Shown here: positions 9,151-18,651 of the stretch, piece by piece
Numbering within the stretch: position 1 is the first letter of the stretch
How the letters are laid out: every line of letters starts with the position of its first letter
NCBI RefSeq assembly: GCF_017599385.1
Contig: NZ_JAGFPK010000001.1
Coordinates: 3,623,017-3,687,016, forward strand
Length of the DNA stretch: 64,000 nucleotides
Reading direction: 5' to 3'
Source: Ciceribacter sp. L1K22
GTDB lineage: Bacteria > Pseudomonadota > Alphaproteobacteria > Rhizobiales > Rhizobiaceae
The notes under the pieces: generated by a model
Seen by the model: the letters and a program-made list of their open reading frames with translations, nothing else
Told to the model about the DNA's origin: nothing
The model's database searches: none
Translations under genes and position numbers: made by a program

Positions 9151-10860
9151 TTAGAAGGTCTGGCCGGCGAGCATGGCGAAGTGTTCGACGATGGGGCCGA
9201 GCACCAGCGCGGGCAGAAACTGCAGGCCGCCGAGAATGAGGATGATGCCGATCAGCAGGCCGACGAAGAGCGGGCCGTCTGTCGGGAAGGTGCCGGCGGA
9301 GGCAGGCGATTTCACCTTGGCGGCGAGCGATCCGGCGATCGCCATCACCGGCACGATATAGGCGAAGCGGCCGAGCAGCATCGCGATCCCGAGCGTGGTG
9401 TTGTACCAGAGCGTATTGCCGGTGAGGCCGCCGAAGGCAGAGCCGTTGTTGCCGGCTGCCGACGTGTAGGCGTAGAGGATTTCGGAGAGACCGTGCGGAC
9501 CCGCGGTCCCGACGCTTGCCACAGCGAAGGGGAGCATGGCGGAGACCGAGGTGAAGCCGAGGATCACCAGCGGCAGGATGAGCACGGCGAGCATGGCGAA
9601 CTTCATCTCGCGACCCTCGATCTTCTTTCCGAGGAATTCCGGCGTGCGGCCGACCATCAGGCCCGCGACAAAGACGGATAGAATTGCGAAGACCAGCATG
9701 CCGTAGAGACCGGAGCCCACGCCGCCCGGCAGCACTTCCCCGAGCTGCATCAGGAACATCGGAACGAGACCACCAAGGCCGGTGAGCGAGCCGTGCATGC
9801 CGTTGACGCCACCGTCCGAGAGGCCCGTCGTGACAGCCGCATAAAGCGCGGTCATCGCCTGGCCGAAGCGGACTTCCTTGCCTTCCATATTGCCGAGCGC
9901 CGGATCGACGCCAATCGCGGTCAGGATGGTATTGCCCTGGGCTTCGGCCCAATAGGTCACGGCCACGCCTGCGATGAGCAGGACCGCCATGGCCGAGATC
10001 AGCGCCCAGCCCTGCCGGCGGTTTCCGACCATCTGGCCGAAAGTGTAGACGAGTGACGCCGAGATCGAGAGCATGGCGAAGATGTTGAGGTAGTTCGACC
10101 AGGCCGTCGGGTTTTCGAAAGGATGGGCCGCGTTGACGTTGAAGAAGCCGCCGCCATTGGTGCCAAGCTGCTTGATCGCTTCCTGGGACGCAACGGGGCC
10201 GAGCGAAATCACCTGATTGGCGCCTTCGAGGGTCGTGGCGGTCACGGAACCCTGGAGCGTCTGCGGTAGACCGAGTGCGACGAAGGCAAGCGCGACGACG
10301 ATCGCCATCGGCAGGAGCACGTAAAGGGTTGCCCTGGTCGCATCGACCCAGAAATTGCCGAGCGTCGAAACCTTCGAGCGGGCAAGCGCACGCGTGACGG
10401 CGACGGCAAGTGCCATGCCGGTGGCAGCGGACAGGAAATTCTGCACCGTCAGCCCCGCCATCTGGCTGAAATGGCTAAGCGTGGTTTCGCCGCCATAGTT
10501 CTGCCAGTTGGTGTTCGTGACGAAGGAGACGGCCGTGTTGAAGGCGAGATCCGACGGCATCCCGGCAAAGCCCTGCGGATTGAGCGGCAGATAGGCCTGC
10601 AGCCGCAGCATGGCATAGAGCGCCAGGAAGCCGGCGAGCGAAAAGGCAAGCATGGCAAGCGTGTAGCCGAGCCAGCTCTGCTCCTTCTCAGGGGTGACGC
10701 CGCTCACGCGGTAGAGGTCACGCTCGACGCGGCCGAGAATAGGCGAGAGAAAGGTCCGCTCACCGGAAAACACCCGGGCCATGTAGAGACCGAGTGGCTT
10801 GATGGCGATGAGAACGGCAAGGAAGAGAAGGCTGATCTGCAGCCATCCGACGGTTGTCAT
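9151..10860 (-). CDS. kdpA: KdpA, potassium-binding transmembrane subunit
   Basis: This 569-residue integral membrane protein has about ten hydrophobic helices and the four degenerate selectivity loops of the superfamily of K+ transporters. Visible examples are [34 protein letters not shown] and [16 protein letters not shown]. The start used is the ATG at 10858-10860 ([13 protein letters not shown]); an ATG 33 bases upstream would add a non-family extension. KdpA binds and conducts K+ while KdpB supplies energy. It follows kdpF by 14 bases. The length is normal for the family. Confidence 0.96.
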   Translation of the reverse strand: MTTVGWLQISLLFLAVLIAIKPLGLYMARVFSGERTFLSPILGRVERDLYRVSGVTPEKEQSWLGYTLAMLAFSLAGFLALYAMLRLQAYLPLNPQGFAGMPSDLAFNTAVSFVTNTNWQNYGGETTLSHFSQMAGLTVQNFLSAATGMALAVAVTRALARSKVSTLGNFWVDATRATLYVLLPMAIVVALAFVALGLPQTLQGSVTATTLEGANQVISLGPVASQEAIKQLGTNGGGFFNVNAAHPFENPTAWSNYLNIFAMLSISASLVYTFGQMVGNRRQGWALISAMAVLLIAGVAVTYWAEAQGNTILTAIGVDPALGNMEGKEVRFGQAMTALYAAVTTGLSDGGVNGMHGSLTGLGGLVPMFLMQLGEVLPGGVGSGLYGMLVFAILSVFVAGLMVGRTPEFLGKKIEGREMKFAMLAVLILPLVILGFTSVSAMLPFAVASVGTAGPHGLSEILYAYTSAAGNNGSAFGGLTGNTLWYNTTLGIAMLLGRFAYIVPVMAIAGSLAAKVKSPASAGTFPTDGPLFVGLLIGIILILGGLQFLPALVLGPIVEHFAMLAGQTF

Positions 10861-10874
10861 GGAACTGCTCCAGA

Positions 10875-10961
10875 TCAGAAACGCTCGGGACACAAAAGCG
10901 TCACGACGAGATAGGCGCCGAGGGCCAGCGCGACGAAAAGGCCGAAGAGAGGTTCAAGCAT
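10875..10961 (-). CDS. kdpF: KdpF, small membrane subunit of the Kdp complex
   Basis: A 28-codon gene begins [20 protein letters not shown] and ends TLLCPERF. It is a single hydrophobic helix with the (R/K)PE(R/K)F-like end that marks KdpF. A GAGGGAGGG ribosome site lies just before the ATG. KdpF stabilises the KdpABC complex. It lies directly before kdpA, in the usual place, and is often missed by gene finders because of its size. Confidence 0.9.
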   Translation of the reverse strand: MLEPLFGLFVALALGAYLVVTLLCPERF

Positions 10962-10974
10962 CTGCAACCCTCCC

Positions 10975-11058
10975 TCAAAGCCGGTCGAGTGCGCGGGCGT
11001 AAACCGCCAGCACAAGAAGCGTGCTGGCGCCGAGCGCGATGAAGATGAAGTCGGACAT
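10975..11058 (-). CDS. Second small membrane peptide leading the kdp operon
   Basis: A 27-codon frame begins MSDFIFIALG and ends YARALDRL. It is one hydrophobic helix with a positively charged C-terminus. An AGGAGA ribosome site lies eight bases before the ATG, and the stop is only 13 bases before kdpF, so it is the first gene of the operon. Short peptides with a Y-x-R-x-x-D-R-L type end occur before kdpF in some other bacteria as far as I recall, but I know no established function. It may be an accessory subunit of the Kdp complex or a translated leader. Confidence 0.65.
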   Translation of the reverse strand: MSDFIFIALGASTLLVLAVYARALDRL

Positions 11059-11660
11059 ATGCCGTGTCTCCTGTTGGTACACGGACAGGATTAAGGGCAC
11101 CCCGCGTCAGGCTTCGATTGGGAAGAGCGGTGGGCGGAGTAAAGAAAAGATAAGGATGGATCAGCAGGGCTAGCTGGAGATCCATGACCGCTGGTGCTCA
11201 GAGCACAGGGCAGTCCACTGTCCCTGCGAGCGAGATGTCCGCTATTGAGTACTTCAGGTGGTGCCCTCTAGGTCCGACATGAAGGCGCCACGCTGCCCTC
11301 CGGCATCTGGCTACTATGATCGGTTTGGGCCGAATGCGGTCTCCACTTTCGGTCTGCGCCACGAGCGGTCATCGGCAAATGTAAAGTGCCGATCACAGGC
11401 TGTTCAGAAAGTCGGCGACGTCAGATCGGCTCGTCAGCCTATATTGTTGCTCGGGTGTTGCTCGTAGAACCGGGGGGCGCGCCTCAAAGGAGTTCAGGTG
11501 GTTCTTTCGGAGACGGTAGCCACGAGAGCCGGTGGTCTCTCTCGCGCCAGAAGCGGTCACGGATGCCTAAGCAATCGGGCCTCGCCGCGATCAGGTTCGC
11601 TGCGACAGATTTCAACCTAAACCCCACGTGCATCCTTCAAAGTTTAGGCTAGTCTCACCA
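11059..11660. other. Intergenic region upstream of kdp; no gene recognised
   Basis: This 600-base stretch should hold the kdp promoter on the minus strand near its left end. The rest contains only short open frames without ribosome sites or recognisable protein motifs. I see no repeat, RNA gene or insertion-sequence end in it before the riboswitch at its right border. Confidence 0.5.
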
Positions 11661-11761
11661 ATACCGAGGGGTGCCCCGCCAAAGGGCTGAGATACTGTTG
11701 TGCGAAAGCCGCGCAGTGACCTTTTGAACCTGATCCGGATCATGCCGGCGAAGGGCGGCAT
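11661..11761 (+). ncRNA. TPP riboswitch (THI element), orphan
   Basis: The sequence contains the conserved blocks of the thiamine pyrophosphate aptamer in order: GAGGGGTGCC, GGGCTGAGA, then TTTGAACCTGATCCGGAT and CATGCCGGCGAAGG. The outer stem can form between ATACCG (11661-11666) and CGGCAT (11756-11761) with one A-C mismatch. In rhizobia such elements precede thiamine synthesis or transport genes. Here no thiamine gene follows; a truncated cytochrome c frame starts inside the aptamer. The aptamer itself looks intact, so it could still bind TPP, but its natural target has been lost. Confidence 0.85.
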
Positions 11762-12281
11762 GCCGGCCTGGGAGGGCCGGCTCAGCCGGGCCGAGATGCT
11801 CGATCTGACCGCCTTCGTCGAAGCGCTCCCGACGCTGACGCCCGCGGACTATCGCAGATGGACAGGAGAGCCTGAAGCCGCGCCCCGCCAGGATGGTGCC
11901 GGCGAGACATTCACCATCGGCGACACTTCCGCAGCAGATGCGGAGCGTGGCCGGCTGCTGATGAGGCTGCATGCCTGCCGGAGCTGCCACGAAATTCCGG
12001 GGCTGGTCGGAGCGGACGTGCATGTCGGTCCTGATCTGAGCGAGGCGGGCAGCCGCCGCTACATCGCCGGCGTGCTGAAGAACACACCCCAGAACATGGT
12101 GCGGTGGATCACCGATCCGCCCGCGGTCGATCCGCTGACGGCCATGCCCGACCTCGGCGTCACGCCGGCACAAGCCGCCGACATGGCCGCCTACCTCTAC
12201 CAACTGGCACCCCCGCCGAACTCTCGCGCTGGGAAAGACGAGCGGGATCAGGGACAAGAGGTCGAAGACCGCGGGCGATGA
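11742..12281 (+). pseudogene. 5'-truncated c-type cytochrome
   Basis: The frame reads from within the riboswitch into KGGMPAWEGRLSRAEMLDLT, which looks like the end of a first cytochrome c domain with its axial Met (GMPAW). A linker follows, then a second domain with one complete heme site CRSCH and a later Met in AMPDLG. No signal peptide and no first CxxCH are present, so the 5' part of a diheme cytochrome is missing. The ATG at 11742-11744 lies inside the aptamer and has no clear ribosome site. I take it as a remnant joined to the riboswitch by recombination. Expression as a shortened cytosolic protein without heme is possible but unlikely. Confidence 0.65.
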
Positions 12282-12305
12282 GGCAGGTTAGATGGAGCAG
12301 GAACC

Positions 12306-13547
12306 ATGGAACAGCTTGATATCGCGCTCGTCTGCGTCGGTCTGACCGTCATCCTGGTCGGCCTCCTGTCTGCTGCGATGAAGAAGAGCCTTCTCCAGGA
12401 GCCGATGATTGCCGTGTTCGTGGGGATCGCGGTGGGGCCCTTCGGCCTCGGCTGGCTCGACATCGGTCGCTGGGGCGAAGAAACCGCCGTTCTGGAACAG
12501 GCTGCCCGGCTGACGCTCGCCATCGGTCTCATGGGCGTGGCGCTGCGCATCGACAAGAAGAGCGGTCAGAACCTCTGGCGACCGGTGACGGTCCTGCTTA
12601 CCCTTGCCATGCTCGGCATGTGGCTGATATCCGCAGCTCTCGTAGCCTGGTGTCTCGCTGTGCCTTTCTGGCTCGCCCTGCTCATCGCCGCTGTCGTGAC
12701 ACCGACGGACCCGGTGGTCGCAAGCTCCATCGTTTCCGGCCCATTTGCCATTAAGCATCTGCCCCTTCGCGTCAGGGACGCGATCTCGCTGGAATCAGGA
12801 GCAAATGACGGGCTCGCCTACATCTTCGTCATGCTGCCGATGCTCATGCTGCAACATCCAGTCTCAGAGGCATGGGAGAGGTGGCTGGTGCATTCCTTGG
12901 TGATTGGCGTCGTGTCGGCGGCAATCATCGGTATCGTCATTGGTTACGCGGCGGCCAAGGCGATCGCCTATGCAGAACAGCGCGGCTTGGTCGAACAGCA
13001 ATCGCTGCTGGGCTACACGGTCGCCTTCTCGCTCGTCACCCTGGGCGCTGCCGAACTTATGGGTGCGGATGCTCTGCTTTCTGTCTTCCTCTCGGGTTTC
13101 GTCTTCAACCTGGCGACCGACCGACAGGACAAGCAGAACGAGGAGAACATCCAAGAGGCCGTGGCGAAGCTCTTCACGCTCCCGATGTTCGTCATCTTCG
13201 GCATCGCGCTGCCGATCGGCGCGTGGCTGGACCTCGGTTGGCCGCTGCTGATCGCAGCGATTTACATTCTCCTGCTGCGCCGTCCGCCGGTCTTGCTTAT
13301 ATTTTACCCGCTCTTGCGCAGGCCGCTAAAGGGAATGGATATCGCCTATATCGGATGGTTCGGCCCAATCGGCGTCGCTGCGATTTACTATGCGAGCCTT
13401 GCAAGATCACAACTGCATGACCCCCTGGTCTGGTACGCCGCAAGCGCGATTATCTTCGCCTCGATCATGTTACACGGTATGACCGCGGCGCCGTTTACCC
13501 GGGGGTATGCTCGCCATAGATTCCGGCGTGGTGACCTGCTCCCCTGA
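12306..13547 (+). CDS. CPA1-family Na+(K+)/H+ antiporter
   Basis: This 413-residue membrane protein has about twelve hydrophobic segments and the hallmark motifs of the monovalent cation:proton antiporter-1 family: VVTPTDPVVASSIV, SLESGANDGLAY and GPIGVAAIYYAS. Such proteins exchange Na+ or K+ for H+ across the inner membrane and help with pH and salt stress, which fits next to kdp. No partner gene is adjacent. The final codons (GDLLP and the stop) lie in a sequence that looks like an insertion-sequence end starting at 13532, so the natural C-terminus has probably been replaced by a few foreign residues. The transport core is complete. Confidence 0.88.
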   Translation: MEQLDIALVCVGLTVILVGLLSAAMKKSLLQEPMIAVFVGIAVGPFGLGWLDIGRWGEETAVLEQAARLTLAIGLMGVALRIDKKSGQNLWRPVTVLLTLAMLGMWLISAALVAWCLAVPFWLALLIAAVVTPTDPVVASSIVSGPFAIKHLPLRVRDAISLESGANDGLAYIFVMLPMLMLQHPVSEAWERWLVHSLVIGVVSAAIIGIVIGYAAAKAIAYAEQRGLVEQQSLLGYTVAFSLVTLGAAELMGADALLSVFLSGFVFNLATDRQDKQNEENIQEAVAKLFTLPMFVIFGIALPIGAWLDLGWPLLIAAIYILLLRRPPVLLIFYPLLRRPLKGMDIAYIGWFGPIGVAAIYYASLARSQLHDPLVWYAASAIIFASIMLHGMTAAPFTRGYARHRFRRGDLLP

Positions 13548-14255
13548 GATGTTTTCAATTTTTGGGTTAGCCTCTTCCTCAACGAAGGAGACGGGCAATG
13601 GAGCGATCACGGTTCTCCGAAGAACAAATCATCGGAATATTGAAGGAGCATCGGACCGGGAAGCCGGCGGGCGATCTGTGCCGCAAGCAATGCTTCAGCG
13701 ATTCGACCTATTACAGGTGCCGCAAATAGTCGGCGGCATGGAAGTGTCGGAAGCCAGTCGGCTGGAGGCGCTGGAAGAAAAGAACCCGAAGCTGAAGCAG
13801 CTTCCGGCGGAGCAGATGATGGATGTCGCCGAACTCCGCGAGATGCTCGGAAGAAACTTCTGGCTCCCGGTTCGAGGAGAAATGCCGTGAACTGGGCTAT
13901 TGAAGCGAAGAGCTACTCACAGCGCAGATCCATCTGCACAGATGGCATAGTACCACGTGTCTATCCGCCATAGGTCGTCAGCGACAATGGCACCGAGCTA
14001 GATCGACCGCCATGTCACCTGGCTACAAGGTTGGGGTGAATGGCAATACATCGCCTCGGGCAGATCCAAGCATGATGGCGTCGTGGAATTGTTCAACGGT
14101 CGACTGCGTGAAGACCGTCTCAACGAACATCTGTTCCGCAGCTACCGGCAGCGCGGGAGATCATCGAGGAATGGCGCATCGACTGCAATCCGCACCCCAA
14201 CACGAGCCTTGGCAGGTTGCACCAAATCAGTTTGCTACCCGGTCCAAGAGTTTGC
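13532..14255 (+). mobile_element. Decayed IS3-family (IS407-like) insertion sequence
   Basis: The left end TGACCTGCTCCCCTGA matches the TG-starting ends I know from IS407-group elements. OrfA begins at 13598 with MERSRFSEEQIIGILKEHR, then breaks by stop and frameshift near 13727 and resumes as GGMEVSEASRLEALEEKNPK and MMDVAELREMLGRNF. OrfB is present only in pieces in several frames: VSDNGTEL near 13980, then NGRLREDRLNEHLFRSY and EEWRID at 14095-14190, then APNQFATRSK near 14220-14250. The transposase is not functional. I do not find a matching right end, so the right border is approximate. Confidence 0.75.
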
Positions 14256-14360
14256 TTGGAGACCGGTGTGGCTTCTCCAGCAGGCCTACTTTTCATAGGT
14301 TTTGGAAATCGCGGGTCTATGCGGCGACCAAAGGACCTAATGAAGGTCAATGAGCGATCA

Positions 14361-14383
14361 GAGGCTGCGCAGAGCGCAGCCTC
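14361..14383 (-). terminator. Stem-loop after the dctP gene
   Basis: GAGGCTGCGC (14361-14370) and GCGCAGCCTC (14374-14383) form a perfect 10-base-pair stem with a three-base loop, 20 bases after the dctP stop on the minus strand. There is no T-tract, so it may act as a 3'-end stabiliser or a weak terminator. Confidence 0.55.
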
Positions 14384-14402
14384 GTCAGGTTGTGAAGTTT
14401 CT

Positions 14403-15392
14403 TTACTTTGCAGCGCTTTTGATGATGCCAACCGCCTTTTCGGCCCATTCAGCTCCACCAATCTGTCCATAGAACTGAGGCCAGAGAGCTTGTGCAGAAC
14501 TCTGCCATTTTTCTTCATCCTTAGGCGCCCCATGAAGGTTGACGCCGCGCTTGGTCAACTCTGCGATCGCTTCATCCGTCTTTTCAGCCGATACCTGGCG
14601 GCCATAGTCAACCGCTTCCTTGCCCGCCTTCACGACGACCTGTTGAATGTCTTCGGGATAAGACTGGAAGACGCGCTCGCTGATGATCAGCGGTCCAGTC
14701 CATATCATATAGTGAATTTCAGTGATGTCGGACTGCACTTCATAAAAGCGCGATGAAATAGCTGTGGTGTACGGGTTTTCCTGGCCGTCGATCACGCGCT
14801 GCTGAAGCGCAGGAAACACCTCGGCCCAGTCCATCGGAATAGGCTCGATTCCCCAGCTCTTGAAGGTCTGGATCGCGATATCGTTCGGTGACACGCGGAT
14901 CTTCAGTCCCTGGAGATCGTCCAGCGTTTCTACCGGCTTATTGGTGGTGAGAACACGGAACCCCTTTTCCATGAGGCCGAGAGCGCGTACGCCGGCTTCC
15001 TGGATGATGCGCTCGTTCAAGGGCTCGAGCAAAGCGTCCATGGCTTTATGTGCCTCGCTGGTGCTGTTGTAGGCATAGGGCAGCATCAGGACGCCCGACG
15101 ATGGCGCGAGCGGCATGAGGTTGCCGGTATAAAGGATCTCCGCGTCGATCGACCCCATTCGCAGGGCCTGAGCCACTTCGGACTCGCCGCCCAGAGAGTT
15201 GTTTGGATAGATTTGAACCTCGACCTTGCCGTCCGAGTACTGTTCGACAAGCTCCTTGAATTTGACGGCGGTCAGATGAGTCGGATTGGTCTCGTTGTCG
15301 CCGTGGGACAAGCGAATGGTGTAGTCGGCGGACCAGACGAACTGGCTGCTGGCCAATACCATAGCGGTAGCGGCAATAATGGATTTAAACAC
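14403..15392 (-). CDS. dctP: TRAP transporter substrate-binding protein (DctP family)
   Basis: This 329-residue protein has a signal peptide (MFKSIIAATAMVLASSQFVW, cleavage after SA near residue 22) and then the DctP fold opening DYTIRLSHGDNETNPTHLTA. The conserved GLKIRV block contains the arginine (LQGLKIRVSPNDIA) that pairs with a substrate carboxylate in this family, so the ligand is probably a carboxylated compound such as a sugar acid. It follows dctM by 28 bases and is the last gene of the minus-strand operon with idnD and a UxuB-like gene. That context suggests import of an aldonate or uronate. Confidence 0.93.
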   Translation of the reverse strand: MFKSIIAATAMVLASSQFVWSADYTIRLSHGDNETNPTHLTAVKFKELVEQYSDGKVEVQIYPNNSLGGESEVAQALRMGSIDAEILYTGNLMPLAPSSGVLMLPYAYNSTSEAHKAMDALLEPLNERIIQEAGVRALGLMEKGFRVLTTNKPVETLDDLQGLKIRVSPNDIAIQTFKSWGIEPIPMDWAEVFPALQQRVIDGQENPYTTAISSRFYEVQSDITEIHYMIWTGPLIISERVFQSYPEDIQQVVVKAGKEAVDYGRQVSAEKTDEAIAELTKRGVNLHGAPKDEEKWQSSAQALWPQFYGQIGGAEWAEKAVGIIKSAAK

Positions 15393-15420
15393 GGGCAGTC
15401 TCCTCCTTCATTGATATCGA

Positions 15421-16713
15421 TTAGTAGATGAACCCGAGCAACCGCGGCAGGAACAGCGAAAGCTGGGGAACAAAGGTGACGAGCAGCAGCACGCCAATTT
15501 CTGCAAGGATAAGCGGAATTGCAGCCTTGCTTACCTCCTCTACCGACGCATTGCTGATTTCGCTTGCGACGAAGAGATTTACTCCTAGCGGAGGTGTCGA
15601 ATAGCCAATCTCACAGGCGATGACGAACATGATGCCAAACTGGATCGGGTCGATTCCGGCACTGACGGCGACCGGCAGCAGTAGGGGTGTCAGGATGATG
15701 AGCTGTGTGAGCGTTTCCATCCACATGCCGACGAAGATCAGCAAGACAATGATTAAGAGGATCAGCACCACCGGGTTGTCGAAGGTGTTGATCATCAAGT
15801 TCGAGAAATTCTGCGGAACCTGGAAGATGGTGAGAATACGCCCGAGAAGTCGACCGCTGACCAGGACGAACAGGACCACACCGGTCAATCGCACGGCATA
15901 GGACATGCTGTCGATGAAGTTGTCCACCGTCACCGAGCGGTAGATGAAAATTCCGACGAACAGCGCATAGAGTACCGATACCACGGAGGCTTCGGTCACG
16001 GTGAAGAGACCGGTATAGATACCGCCGAGGATGATGATAGGGGCGAGGATCGCCCAGCGGGCCTCCCAGGCGGTGGCGCCGATCGCCTTGAGACTGCGGC
16101 CGTCGGGGTTCGCAACGGCATAGCCGCGACGCTTCGAGATAAGACGTGATGTGGCGGTTAGCGCAAAAGCCAGCAGAAGGCCGGGAATGACGCCGGCAAC
16201 GAAAAGGCCGGTAATGGATACTTCTGCCGTGATGCCGTAGATGATCATGGGAATGGAGGGTGGGATCACGACGCCGATCCCACCTGCATTCGAAGTGATC
16301 GCCGCGGCAAAGGATTTGTGATAACCCTCCTTGATCATCGTCGGGATCATGATTGACCCGATCGCAGCCGCCGTTGCAGGACCGGAGCCGGAGATTGCCG
16401 CGAAGAAGGTGCAGGCAACGATAGTCACGGTGGCGAGGCCGCCCGGTGTGGGGCCGACCAGCGAGCGCGAAAACGCGATCAACCTGGATGTAAGTCCGCC
16501 CTTCTCCATCAACACGCCAGCAAGCACGAACATTGGCACGGCGATGATCAGGAAGTCGTTGACGGCGGAATAAGCTGCCTGCACGACAAACGATAGTGGG
16601 ATATTGGCCACAACCATGCCGGCGATGGCTGCCAAGCCGATCGATACTGCGACAGGTACGCCGAGCATGAGAAAGACAAAAAAGGCAAGTGTGAGAATAA
16701 TTGGTGCGCTCAT
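15421..16713 (-). CDS. dctM: TRAP transporter large permease (DctM family)
   Basis: This 430-residue protein has about twelve hydrophobic segments and DctM motifs such as AISGSGPATAAAIGSIMIP, GGIGVVIPPSIPMI and GYSTPPLGVNLFVAS. It is the Na+-coupled membrane subunit that receives ligand from DctP. It lies nine bases after dctQ and before dctP. The length is normal for the family. Confidence 0.95.
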   Translation of the reverse strand: MSAPIILTLAFFVFLMLGVPVAVSIGLAAIAGMVVANIPLSFVVQAAYSAVNDFLIIAVPMFVLAGVLMEKGGLTSRLIAFSRSLVGPTPGGLATVTIVACTFFAAISGSGPATAAAIGSIMIPTMIKEGYHKSFAAAITSNAGGIGVVIPPSIPMIIYGITAEVSITGLFVAGVIPGLLLAFALTATSRLISKRRGYAVANPDGRSLKAIGATAWEARWAILAPIIILGGIYTGLFTVTEASVVSVLYALFVGIFIYRSVTVDNFIDSMSYAVRLTGVVLFVLVSGRLLGRILTIFQVPQNFSNLMINTFDNPVVLILLIIVLLIFVGMWMETLTQLIILTPLLLPVAVSAGIDPIQFGIMFVIACEIGYSTPPLGVNLFVASEISNASVEEVSKAAIPLILAEIGVLLLVTFVPQLSLFLPRLLGFIY

Positions 16714-16722
16714 GATACTGCC

Positions 16723-17223
16723 TCAGTCGTCCAGCCGTGTGTCGATGACGGTGGGTTCGGCATCAGTCCACCGACGGATCATGACTTGGATGATGCGGAT
16801 GCTCATTAGCGCGAAGCCAAGCGGGACGATAAGTTGTACCCACACAAGGTTGATGCCCGTGGTTTGCGAAATCAGCGGAAATTGAAACATGTCGGCGATG
16901 TAGATCGTGCCGAACCAGATGACGATACCGTTGAAAATCAGCCAAACCAGGTCGGCGATCGTCAACATCACTTTTTGGCCCATTGGTGCCAGCATCATGA
17001 TCTGAACAGAGACCCGTATGTGACGGTCTTTCGCGGCGGCGATGATAAATCCGAAATAAACAGCCCAGACGAAAAAGAAGCGTGAGACTTCCTCAATCCA
17101 GGCAAAAGACCAGCCAAGAACATAGCGGCCAATTACCTGCATGCTCAGCAGCACAAGGACGAGGGTCATCAAGAATGCACCGATCCATTCCTCGATGGAC
17201 CGCTTTCTCATGAAATTCAGCAT
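16723..17223 (-). CDS. dctQ: TRAP transporter small permease (DctQ family)
   Basis: This 166-residue protein has four hydrophobic helices and the typical WIEEVSRFFFVWAVYFG block of DctQ subunits. It forms the membrane complex with DctM. Its ATG overlaps the last seven bases of the upstream UxuB-like gene, so translation is probably coupled. There is nothing unusual in the sequence. Confidence 0.93.
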   Translation of the reverse strand: MLNFMRKRSIEEWIGAFLMTLVLVLLSMQVIGRYVLGWSFAWIEEVSRFFFVWAVYFGFIIAAAKDRHIRVSVQIMMLAPMGQKVMLTIADLVWLIFNGIVIWFGTIYIADMFQFPLISQTTGINLVWVQLIVPLGFALMSIRIIQVMIRRWTDAEPTVIDTRLDD

Positions 17224-18641
17224 ATGGTGTCCTCCCCCCGATCAGCGGATGTACGGGCAATGAAGGCGCGCGGCGTTTCGCTCTTGAGAGAGCTCAGCAT
17301 CGACACAACCCTTGCAAGGAAACCTCGATGCCTGCGAAGCGGTCCTGCGAAGAGATCGAGGGCAAGAAAGCCCTCTGCAAGCTGAGTGGAATCGCCGTTG
17401 GCGCCGGCTGTGATCTGAGCAAAACGAGCGGCAAGCGGATCATCGATCGGGATCGCCCGCCCGGCCGCGTCGCGACCTGTGTTGTATTGAATCCACGCCG
17501 CCATGACCAGCGCGTAGAGGTCCCGGTGGTCGGCATGGTCGAGATGGCAAACAGCAGCCTCGACAATCCGTTGACCAAGTTTGAACGAACTGTCGGTCCC
17601 GATCTGGGTTAGCCTGTGGCGAATGTGCGGATTTCTCAACCGTGCCAGCGTCAGCCGGGCATAGGCCTCCAGATCTTCTCCGGCCGGGCATATGAGTGTT
17701 TCAGCCTGGGCGAACACGAAGTGGGATAGCCACTTGGCAAGAACGGGGTCAGCAGCCGCCTCCGCAGAGGTGGAAAATCCTGAAAGCACCCCGATATGTG
17801 CCAGCGCTGTCTGCGCGCCGTTGAGGATGCGGTGTTTCATCAACTCGTAGGGCGCTACGTCTTCGACTATCTGAACCCCCACGGTTTCGAGCGGGGGGAT
17901 GGGGCCGGCCAATCGTCTTTCGAGAACCCATTGGCTGAAAGGTTCGGCAGCCACTCCCAGCGCGTCCGGCTGACCGACCAGGGCCGCGATCGCGGCACCG
18001 GCTTCTTCATCAACGCGGGGAACGATACGGTCTACCATCGAAACCGGGAATGTGACGTTTTGCGTCATCCAGTCCGAGAGCTCCGGACGGGTGCGCGCAA
18101 CGAACTCACGCATCACCGCCTCAAGCAGACGTCCGTTGGCAGGAACGTTATCGCAACTGGCAAGTGTGATGCCGGGCAAGCCGGCGCGGCGGCGACGATC
18201 CAGGGCAAGCGCGAGCCAACCGATTGCGCTGACGGGTGAATCAGGCGTTGCCAGATCGCCGGAGATTGCGTCGTCGTCCAAGCGCTGCGTGCCTGGAACA
18301 TGACAGTAGCCCTTTTCTGTCAAGGTCATGGTCACCAATTGCAAGGCCGGATCGCACAGCATATCTTCCGTCGCCGTATCAAGCACCTCGTAGAGGCTTT
18401 CCACCTGATGCAATCGCTCTCCCGACTCTTCGCGTAACAAAACATGGTAGCGACCATCCTGTGCAGCATGGGTCGCTGACAGATGAGGAGGGAACAGGCA
18501 GATGGCGCGGATACCGGCCTCTGGATGACCGGCGCGTATCATCGCATCGGCATAGAGCGCCTGATGAGCGCGGTGGAAAGCGCCTGGACCAATATGCAGG
18601 ATCGAGGGTGCCTTTTTAGGTTGGGATCGTTCCGACGTCAT
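17217..18641 (-). CDS. UxuB-like mannitol/mannonate dehydrogenase (fructuronate reductase family)
   Basis: This 474-residue protein belongs to the polyol-specific long-chain dehydrogenases. The NAD-binding start is HIGPGAFHRAHQALY, followed by LASCDNVPANGRLL and the catalytic-region motif MKHRILNGAQTALAHIG. Members reduce fructuronate to mannonate or oxidise mannitol and arabinitol. The ATG at 18639-18641 (MTSERSQPKK) was chosen because the open frame upstream runs into the idnD gene with unlike sequence. It lies ten bases after idnD and overlaps dctQ. The exact substrate is uncertain; the operon argues for a sugar acid. Confidence 0.82.
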   Translation of the reverse strand: MTSERSQPKKAPSILHIGPGAFHRAHQALYADAMIRAGHPEAGIRAICLFPPHLSATHAAQDGRYHVLLREESGERLHQVESLYEVLDTATEDMLCDPALQLVTMTLTEKGYCHVPGTQRLDDDAISGDLATPDSPVSAIGWLALALDRRRRAGLPGITLASCDNVPANGRLLEAVMREFVARTRPELSDWMTQNVTFPVSMVDRIVPRVDEEAGAAIAALVGQPDALGVAAEPFSQWVLERRLAGPIPPLETVGVQIVEDVAPYELMKHRILNGAQTALAHIGVLSGFSTSAEAAADPVLAKWLSHFVFAQAETLICPAGEDLEAYARLTLARLRNPHIRHRLTQIGTDSSFKLGQRIVEAAVCHLDHADHRDLYALVMAAWIQYNTGRDAAGRAIPIDDPLAARFAQITAGANGDSTQLAEGFLALDLFAGPLRRHRGFLARVVSMLSSLKSETPRAFIARTSADRGEDTIC

Positions 18642-18651
18642 GATCAGCGCC

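Noticed and set aside
11258..11652. Two overlapping plus-strand frames of 69 and 88 codons
   Set aside because: No ribosome site, no hydrophobic or domain pattern, and no operon context.
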